Below, piece after piece: positions 56,897 through 64,000 of a stretch of 64,000 nt of DNA. The position numbers and the translations under genes are program-made. The stretch is from Hysterangium stoloniferum (lineage: Eukaryota; Basidiomycota; Agaricomycetes; Hysterangiales; Hysterangiaceae). The number at the start of each line of letters is the position of its first letter. Within the stretch, counting starts at the first letter, position 1. The DNA is taken from contig WHVD01000076.1 of NCBI GenBank assembly GCA_015178975.1, positions 248,001-312,000 on the forward strand, given 5' to 3'. Below the pieces are notes generated by a model. That model made no database searches. It was not told where the DNA came from and saw only the letters and a list, made by a program, of their open reading frames with translations.

Positions 56897-57449
56897 TGTT
56901 AAGTGTCAGGAACTTATTCTGGAACTATCAGGAAATGTCTGGGAACTTGGAAACTTCAGGATAGGTTCAGGACATTGGCTTCAGCTTATGTGCTGCACCT
57001 CTATGCAAACACTTGGAATGTCCTTAATTTCAAAGACAGGATTTATGCTGGAAGAATATGGATATTCAGAGTTCCAAAGAGTTCCAAATATCAAGTGTAC
57101 AGAAAGAAGGAAGGAATAAGAAACTAAGTTGATAGCAGATCTAAGGTAAAGTACAAATTCACAAAAACTAATATAAGTTCTTTTGTTATTGTATTACAAA
57201 CTAGGATCATAATAAGACAGATTTAGGTAAGTATTCTGAAATGGGAATACAACAAGCAAATGAGTGAATACTTGTTGACTGACAAGTTGCCAAATGTAGA
57301 ACAAGGGTGAGGTCTGGAAGTATGGAAACTGTAAGTCTTCTGTAGTTGGAAGTTGGGTTGGATATCAAGTCAGGAAGTTGGATCAGAGACTCAGGGCAGA
57401 AAGTCAGATAATCATGGAGGATTAAAGTATCCAAAAATGGGTCATAACA
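56897..57449 (-). repeat. 3' LTR of gypsy element 4 (family B3, 553 bp)
   Basis: On the minus strand it starts TGTTATGACCC right after the purine tract GGGGGGTAC and ends ACACTTAACA. TATAC (56892-56896) is the outer flank. Compared with B1 and B2, many CG positions read TG or CA here. The shared motif lies in reverse at 56970-57000. Confidence 0.9.
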
Positions 57450-57629
57450 GTACCCCCCTGTTAGGCTGAAATCCCATAGAGGTGATTAGGTACTTGTTGA
57501 ACCATTGGTTATGCATTATGTGTTGTGAAATAATGCATGTTTGGAAGTGGAGAGTTTTGGCTGCTGATCTGAGTATAAAAACTTCCAAATATTCAAAATA
57601 GCAATTTTCTTTCTTTAACCAAGACTTGC

Positions 57630-58795
57630 ATGTGCATATGTCATCCTTTGTTTATCACCACTCTGGAAAATTCAGAAGCTGAAATTGCTGAGGTTGAAAT
57701 GTCAAAAGTAGAAGAACTTCAACAAAAACAACAGAGGATGGAGGAGGTGAAAGAGTTAATGTGGGAGTTGAGGGAGGTGGAAGAGGCAGAAAAACAGGAG
57801 TTAGAGTGGATTGAGGAGGAGAAGAAAATGGAGGATCAGAAGGAATGGCTTCAGAAAATAGTGGTGGATCAGACGTTGTGGGATGAGGTGGAGAAGAGAT
57901 GGCAGAAGAAAAAGGGCTAAAAGAGAAACAGGATGGAAAAGTGAGTGAACCGGTAATGTTCCATGTGTCTCCAATAATGGTAAACAACAGCAGAAAGCTG
58001 ATGAGGAGGATGAGGAGGGAGAGGCTTGGCCTTCAAGTCCAAAGGTAAGTATTTTTTGTAAAAGTTCCAGAATATGGCTAATATCTGAAACAGAAAAAAA
58101 AGACCAGGGCTCTGGAACAAATGGAGACTGCTCATGAAATTCCATGTCAGTGATGTGTGAGCTGGGGCATTACTTGTTGGAGGCAGAAGGTAAAATGGGG
58201 TGGAACTTATTTCCCTTGTGTGGTGAACAACATTCTGTGCACTCTTGCCATCAAATGAACTCAAAAGGCAAAAAGGCTCAAATGGTTGAAAAGGTGAAAA
58301 AAACAGAGGGGGTGGAAAAAACAGCAATTGCAGAAACCTCAGAAATGACTAAGCCTATGGAAATTGCAGTGCTGAGCATGGATGATGATACCAGTGTTGG
58401 ACTCCTCAGGGATACTGTCAATGTGATGGTATTCATTGGGATGGAGTTGATGAAGGTTTGGGAAATGTTAGAGCATCATAACAACATCCAAGAAAAAGGA
58501 TTCTGGGCATTAAATTGAAACTTCTGGAAACAAAATGAGTTCTTGGAAAAGGTAATGGTCAGCATCAGTATTATTGTGGTTTCTGAAAGGTACACTGATA
58601 AAGAAAAGGATGAGCTGAATGATCCATTGGTGGATATGGTTGAGAAAAGGTGGGTGTTGGGAGAAAGACTAAAAAGTGAATATGGGGAGGTGCAAGAAAT
58701 GGTGGAGAGTGCAGAACTTGGGATGGAAGTTGCCAATGGGATGGGAGTTGAAGTGGAGGAGGGATTTGGAGTACTGGAAATGCTACAATAATTGT
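57630..58795 (+). pseudogene. Antisense accessory gene of gypsy element 4 (copy 4), decayed
   Basis: It is on the strand opposite to element 4 pol, between its chromodomain and its 3' LTR. The exon 1 coiled coil (57650-57917) is rich in Glu and Lys (EELQQKQQRMEEVKELMWEL). An acidic piece ADEEDEEGEAWPSSPK follows (about 57997-58044), then a GT-AG intron (about 58045-58090). The Cys cluster (58140-58235) reads C-X2-C-X6-C-X10, then Y-X2-C-X6-C, with a TGA inside the first pair; one Cys is changed to Tyr. The C-terminal part (58350-58795) still shows helical stretches (DTVNVMVFIGMELMKVWEML) in more than one frame. Acidic exon end and splice position match copies 1 and 2. Confidence 0.68.
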
Positions 58796-61035
58796 ATCTT
58801 TATTTTTTAACTTGCATAAAATGTTTTGATGTGACTTGAAATCTTGTGTGAAAGAGTGTAGTATCAGAAGTCTCAGCAAACAGAACAGGAAAAACAGAGG
58901 AAATCAGAGTGACAATAAAGGTCCAGGTTTACTAGAATAAGTGGTGTGGAAGTCAGTTACAATTTCCATAGCATGTCCAAGTTCTGTGGCCAATATCCAT
59001 GAAGTTTCTTTATTGGTAACTTTGTAGCCTGCCCATTTGACTAAATAGAGCAATTTACAAGCACACTGGTGATTGTCGATTTTAGAATCTAAAATCTTGG
59101 AAACTTCAAATTCAGGTTCTCTGTCAATGATGACTGGAGGAGGTGGAGGTTGATTACATTCTGGGATATTGTTAGGAACACAAGGTTCTAACATGGAAAT
59201 GTGGAAAATGGGGTGAACTGCTCACATGCTATTGGGAAGTCAGAGAGTCCAGGAAAGTGAGCTGGCTTGTGCTATAATATTGAAAGGACCTAAGAATTTC
59301 TTGGGAAGTTTTTTGGCAGGTTGGGTAGTTCTGAAAAATTGAGCTTTTACAAAAATCTGATCTCCAATTTTGAAGTTAGGAGGTGGGATTCTGTTTTTAT
59401 CTGCGGAACTTTGATAATGTTCCTGAGTGGAAAAATAGCTTTCTGAAGTTCCTGATGTAACTCATCAAGATCGGTAATAAATTCTTGAGCATGAGCAGAT
59501 GCCAGATCTCATCAAGACAGATGAAACCTTGAGAGTCTTGGGACCACTGGGGTTGATCGGGATCTTTGGGAACTTCTAGGTGTGGCTTGAGAGCCAGGTT
59601 GGAAGTAAGTGCGGAAAGGATATCTGGATGTAATTGTTCAATGTCCATAATCATAACACTATCCATAATTGGATGGTAGAGAGAAGTCACTCAGATAGAT
59701 GTGGAAAGTTGCTGTGTTGTAAAAACTGGTTTCATGTTATGTGGATTAACAACAGCATAGTTACTTTCCCCCTCTTTAGGATAGATATCCCATCGTCAAG
59801 TTATGGCATCTGGTTTTCCACCAAGATGTCCAGGTCAGAAATGGATAATCATATTGAAAGTGGAAAGAAATTCAGACCAGCAGGCTTGCTGTTGGGTCAA
59901 AAGTTTAGTAGTTGAAAAATATTCCAGATTTTTGTGATTGATAATGACATCAATGGGAGTTGTGGAACCTTTGAGGTAGTGCTGCCAATGTTGGAAAAGC
60001 CTTGAAGATTGCTAAAAGTTCCTTATCATGAATGTCATAATTGAGTTTGGAAATTGAAAGTGTCCAAGAAAGAAATACGACCAGGTGAATTTCACCATTG
60101 GAATCTTGAATGGAAAGAATTTGGCTATTGCATAATCAGAAGCATCAGTTTCCACAATAATCAGAACATCAGGTTTCCAATGAGAAAGAATTGGAGTGGA
60201 AGTAAAGGCATTTTTCAAAGTCTGAAAGGCAGCATCACATTTTTCATCAAAAACCCATTGTTGTGATTTATGGGGTAAGTCGAGTGAGTGGTATTGTAAT
60301 ATCTGAATAGTTCCAAATAAATTGTTGGTAGAAATTTGCAAAACATAAAAATGACTGGATGTCCTTAACTTTCCATTGCTCAGGCCAGTTGCAGACAACT
60401 TGAACTTTGGTTTCATCTATACAGAGACCATTGGGCCAAATAATGAAACCTAAATATTCAATAGAATTCCTGTCAAAGTAGCATTTTTTACCATTAGCAA
60501 AAAGACTGTTTTTTGGAGTCTTTGGAAAACCTTGTGGACCTGTTCATCATGAAGTGTGGGATCTTTGAAAAATACCAAAATGTCATCCAAGTAGACTATA
60601 ACACACACATCAAGCACATCAGAAAATATATCATTAACAAAACATTGAAAAATGGAGGGAGCATTGGTAAGGCTGAATGGCATAACCAACCATTCAAAAG
60701 ATCCATAGTGGGTGTGGAAAGCAGTCTTCCATTTATCACCTTTGGCAATTTGGACCAAATGATAGGTGTGTTTAAGGTCTATTTTGGTGTAAATATGAGC
60801 TTTCTATGGGGCATTGAGTAAATTGGTAACAAGTGAGAGTGGGTAAATATCTTTCCATGTTATGGAATTTAAGCCTTGGAAATCAACAAAGAGGTGGAGG
60901 GAACTGTCCTTCTTCTTGACAAAAAGGATGGGTGCTCCATATGGAGACTTTGAGGCATGGATAAAACCTATGGACAGATGTTCATCCAAGAACTCCCAAA
61001 TTGATGAAAGTTCCAATTGGGACAATGGGTAAATA

Positions 61036-62627
61036 CAGTGACCCAAAAAAGTGTCCAGATGTTTGGTGAAATTGGAAAGATGGGTTTGCAGCTCCAGAAA
61101 TAAAATAGATAAAATTCTGAATAAATCAGAGGTAAGAGGTATACATCTAACCTACATGATGACATAAGCATGGCATCATAGCTTTCCTTATCAGGGAAGT
61201 AGGAAATGAACAATGGACATGGTGCATCCGGACATTTTTTTTGCTCTGTCAACTGATACATGAAACTCAACTAAGGTTCATATAACTGTGGGAATTTCTG
61301 GTTAGGTTCAACAATGTCATGTGACCACATGTTTAAATAACACATTTACATGAACCTTTGCCTCAATTCACCCCCCCACCACATGATGAAGAAGCACTCT
61401 ACTGAAACAAGGCTCTCTGTCATTTCTCTTCTCCAGGAGGGTCACTCCTGCAGAACAATTGCTTCTAAACTTCATATTGGGCACTCTAAAGTATCATAAA
61501 TTCGCTCCCAACTCCCTGGTCCACTTCCAACACCTTCCAGAGGTTGTCCTCCCAAACTCTCCCCCAGGGATCATCACCACCTGGCTCGTTCTATCACCTC
61601 TGGACAGGTTGATAATGCCTCCCAAGCCAGGTCCCACCTCTCCCTCAATGTCTGCACACAGACAATTATAAATGCATTGAAGAAAGAGAATTTGAAGGCT
61701 GTGGTGAAGGCCAAAAGACCTCTTCTTGCCTGTCGACACATCAAGGCTCGATATGAGTTTGCTATCAAGTACCAGCATTGGACTGAGGAGGACTGGTTTA
61801 GGGTTATCTTCTCAGATGAGACCAAAATCAATCGTTTGGGCTCTGATGGGAGGTTGTGTGTATGGAAAAGACCAGGTTCTGCACTCACTCAGCATATCAA
61901 TGGAACTATCAAATTTGGAGGGGGGAGTCTAATGATTTGGGGATGTATGACAGCACATGGTGTGGGGTACACGAGCAAGATAGATGGGAGGATGGATGGG
62001 GAGATGTACAAGGACATATTGGAGGACTATATCTTCAAAACAGTGGAGTATTATGGGATGGACAGGGAAAGGTTTGTCTTCCAGCAGGACAATGACCCTA
62101 AACACACTTGCAAGTTGGCCAAGGATTGGTTCAAGGACCATCAGGTGGAGGTTTTAGACTGGCCTGCACAGTCTCCAGACCTGAATCCAATAGAACACTT
62201 ATGGTGGGAGGTGAAGAGAAGGTTTGGAACATACCCTGAGGCACCCAAGAGCATATTGGAGCTCTGGGAGAGAGTGGAGGTGGAATGGAAGGGTATTCCA
62301 AGGGAGAAATGCCTTGAATTGATCAAGAGCATGCCTAGAAGGGTTGCTGCAGTACTAAAGGCCAAGGGGGGGTACACTAAATACTGAAACTGGTAAAAAC
62401 TAGTAATTAATTACAAGAGCAAAAAAAGTGTCCGGATGCACCATGTCCGTTATTAATTTCCTACCTTCCTGATAAGGAAAGCTATGATGTCATGCTTATG
62501 TCATCATGTAGGTCAGATGTATACCTCTTACCTCTGATTTATTCAGAATTTTATCTAATTTACTTCTGGAGCTGTAAACCCATCTTTCCAATTTCACCAA
62601 ACATCCAGACACTTTTTTGGGTCACTG
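61036..62627 (+). mobile_element. Tc1/mariner element, 1592 bp, TA target
   Basis: It starts CAGTGACCCAAAAAAGTGTC and ends with the complement, with TA on each side (61034-61035, 62628-62629). The terminal inverted repeats are about 210 bp (61036-61247 and 62417-62627). It is inserted in the RT of gypsy element 4, and RT reads through once the element and one TA are removed. The transposase occupies 61383-62387. Confidence 0.95.
61383..62387 (+). pseudogene. Tc1 transposase, DD34E, one internal stop
   Basis: One frame of 335 codons from the ATG at 61383 to the stop at 62385-62387, broken only by TAA at 61497-61499 (codon 39). N-terminal helix-turn-helix: LLQEGHSCRTIASKLHIGHS. The catalytic residues are all present: FSDETKI, QQDNDPKHT and NPIEHLWW, with 34 residues between the second Asp and the Glu. 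C-terminus LKAKGGYTKY. The enzyme cuts and rejoins the element at TA sites in the nucleus. The stop lies in the DNA-binding domain, so this copy should be inactive unless the stop is bypassed or translation starts later. The frame from 61677 onward (236 codons) is clean. Confidence 0.92.
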
Positions 62628-63094
62628 TAGGTCCTAATGGTGGGTTTGAACTGGGTTCAATATTTATTTTTAAATTGTAAGGCCTATGTGGTGCAAGCTG
62701 GTCAGCTTTCTGCTTACTGAAAATCTCTGCAAAATCATGATATTTTTTGAGAACTCCTTCCAGGTCAGCTTTTAGCTCAGATAATTCTGGAGTTGCAAAA
62801 CATCCAGATGCTTCATCAGCCTTTAAGCTGATTGAAAAGCACTGTGATCTGTCCAGTTTACTCGCCCTAACAAATGCCGCAGCATTGATAAGAGAGATTT
62901 TCAGAGGTTTGGAGGTTTCATTAGAAGCCAGAATTGCCATTGAGACCAAAGAGGCTCTGGCCAGATTAGATGCTGCAGGAGGAATGGAAGTGTCAGGAAT
63001 CCAGAAATTAATACTGCCCAATACCCAGTCAATCAACAGATTATATCAGGTGAGCCAGTTGTATCCAAGAATGACTGAACAGCTAGAGTCCAAC

Positions 63095-63889
63095 TGTAAT
63101 GCTCGATATCCTGGAACCCACCAGGCTCTGGATAACTGGAACTTTCTGGAAATCTGGATATCCATGGGCTCTCTGGTATATGTACATCTGCCCTCCAAAA
63201 TATGGACACCCCAGTGAGTGCATGAGGGCGCAGCACATAAGCTGAAGCCAAGTCCAATTTGTACTCTGGTAATATTCCAATACTCCCTGAACTAATCCTT
63301 GGGAACTCCATGGACATATATCCAGGAAGTGTCCAGAATATCCACCTGGAAATCCACCTGAAATCTGGAACTTAACACCCTGAACCTGGTTGACATCTGG
63401 TTTATTACTGTATTTACCAATGCATGTTCCTGTTTTGTCCCAGCCTTTGTCCCAAGTATGGTCACCTCTGCCTTGTTTCTTATTTGCCCTTTTTGTCTCT
63501 TTGTTTTGCCAGATTTGTAGTGAAATAATCTTTTATTCTATATAGTCTAGCCTATGCATGTATGTACATACAATCTGATCAGAAAATCAACTTAGCATTC
63601 ACTTAGTATTCTACCTGTCTTGATACCTCTTACTCTAGGAACTCAGTACCAGCATATTCCTGGAGCCTGTGGGCATTCTGACTTGACATAGCATATTCTC
63701 AGAACCCCTAGGTCTCCCACCCCCAATATTGTGTATTCCCAGACCTCCCAGGTTTCCCATTTTCCCTGTCTGAAGTTGGACACAACAACTCTGTGGGGGC
63801 ACAACATATAAGCTGAAGCCAAGTCCTACCTGCTACCTAGATTATCTGTGGGTTCCCCAGAAACCCACCTGTAAGCCTCAAGCTTAACA
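63095..63889 (+). repeat. LTR-like segment with two copies of the shared motif (family C/E related)
   Basis: The gypsy 4 protease is cut at 63095, where TGTAATGCTCGATATCC begins. LTR-type ends CTTAACA occur at 63371-63377 and 63883-63889. The first part (63095-63377) resembles the 3' half of LTR E; the second (63400-63889) resembles family C with CTATATAGTC, ACATACAATC and AGAAAATC landmarks. The shared motif lies at 63230-63256 and 63797-63827. No matching duplication was found (CCAAC left, AAAGG right), and the sequence after 63889 is not gypsy 4 protease. It is probably the 5' LTR of a further element continuing right. Confidence 0.55.
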
Positions 63890-64000
63890 AAGGTTGCTTT
63901 TCTACAGCCTCATGGATGTGACATTGCACTAGGTGCTTATATAAGTGCCAGACTCCTGGGAGGTTATACTTGCCTAACTAAGTAGCTCACTAATGGGAAG

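Larger units (their letters stand above)
58904..63094 (-). pseudogene. Gypsy element 4 pol (protease end, RT, RNase H, chromodomain), split by Tc1 and deleted in integrase
   Basis: It reads leftward. Protease end and RT start: SVILGYNWLT, IDWVLGSINFW, HDFAEIFSKQKADQLAPHRP (63094-62630). RT resumes after the Tc1 insertion at 61033 with IYPLSQLELSSIWEFLDEHL, continues through the catalytic YLDDILVF near 60600, then RNase H (60250-60020, VETDASDYAI) and the linker (59640-59520). It jumps from GFICLDE straight to SAHAQEFITDLDELHQEL-type sequence near 59510, so about 700 bp holding the HHCC and DDE integrase core is missing. The chromodomain (LLYLVKWAGYKVTNKETSW) ends at 58904. There are several stops and frame changes. 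On the right the protease is cut at 63095 by an LTR. Confidence 0.9.

Noticed and set aside
57655..58327. Minus-strand Pro/Ser/Phe-rich open frames
   Set aside because: Complement of the Glu/Lys coiled coil of copy 4; no family resemblance.
61494..61888. Minus-strand open frames inside the Tc1 transposase
   Set aside because: Shadow of the transposase frame, which has all catalytic residues.

Overview
The window looks like a transposon-rich piece of a basidiomycete genome, most likely an agaricomycete. The evidence is short GT-AG introns in nearly every gene, two hydrophobin-like genes, a SesB-type esterase, chromodomain Ty3/gypsy elements with 5-bp target duplications, and heavy CpG loss in the transposon segments. 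The species cannot be named from sequence alone. No bacterial features, operons or CRISPR arrays were seen.

Layout. 1-14,349 is a stack of nested retroelements. A minus-strand Ty1/copia element (10,538 down to 7,304) is cut by gypsy element 2 (4,350-7,303). Element 2 is in turn cut by gypsy element 1 (1-4,349). Solo LTRs with exact 5-bp duplications sit in and beside the copia element, and one solo LTR lies inside another. 14,350-19,700 is mostly non-coding and holds one intact five-exon esterase gene. 19,761-21,502 is a compact gag-only LTR element (TR-GAG type) that carries a 375-bp foldback element. 23,800-34,700 mixes a retroelement-gene remnant, two hydrophobin pseudogenes in opposite orientation each with a long inverted repeat just upstream, several LTRs, a gypsy gag remnant and a MULE-like transposase remnant. 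34,800-54,300 is host-like and CpG-normal. It holds two paralogous multi-exon F-box-like genes, an OB-fold-like gene, a UDP-glycosyltransferase, a class-V aminotransferase, a broken kinase and a LINE relic. 55,200-64,000 returns to CpG-poor transposon sequence: an unrecognised multi-exon remnant, then a minus-strand gypsy element 4 whose RT is split by an almost intact Tc1/mariner element.

Main observation. In all three gypsy copies whose 3' end is visible, the space between the chromodomain and the polypurine tract/3' LTR holds a multi-exon gene on the opposite strand. It encodes a coiled coil, an acidic linker, a Zn2Cys6-like cysteine cluster and, where readable, a second helical or coiled-coil segment. 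A fourth copy lies apart from any pol. Copy 1 (3,541 to 2,475) is an open 319-codon reading frame once two short introns are removed. Intron positions are shared between copies. Because the gene is antisense, splicing of the sense genomic RNA would leave these introns untouched. The family therefore looks like a lineage of chromoviruses with a conserved antisense accessory gene.

A second shared feature is a motif of about 25 bp around ATAAGCTGAAGCCAAGTCC. It recurs at least eleven times, always inside LTRs and in the same orientation as the LTR, across LTR families that otherwise differ.
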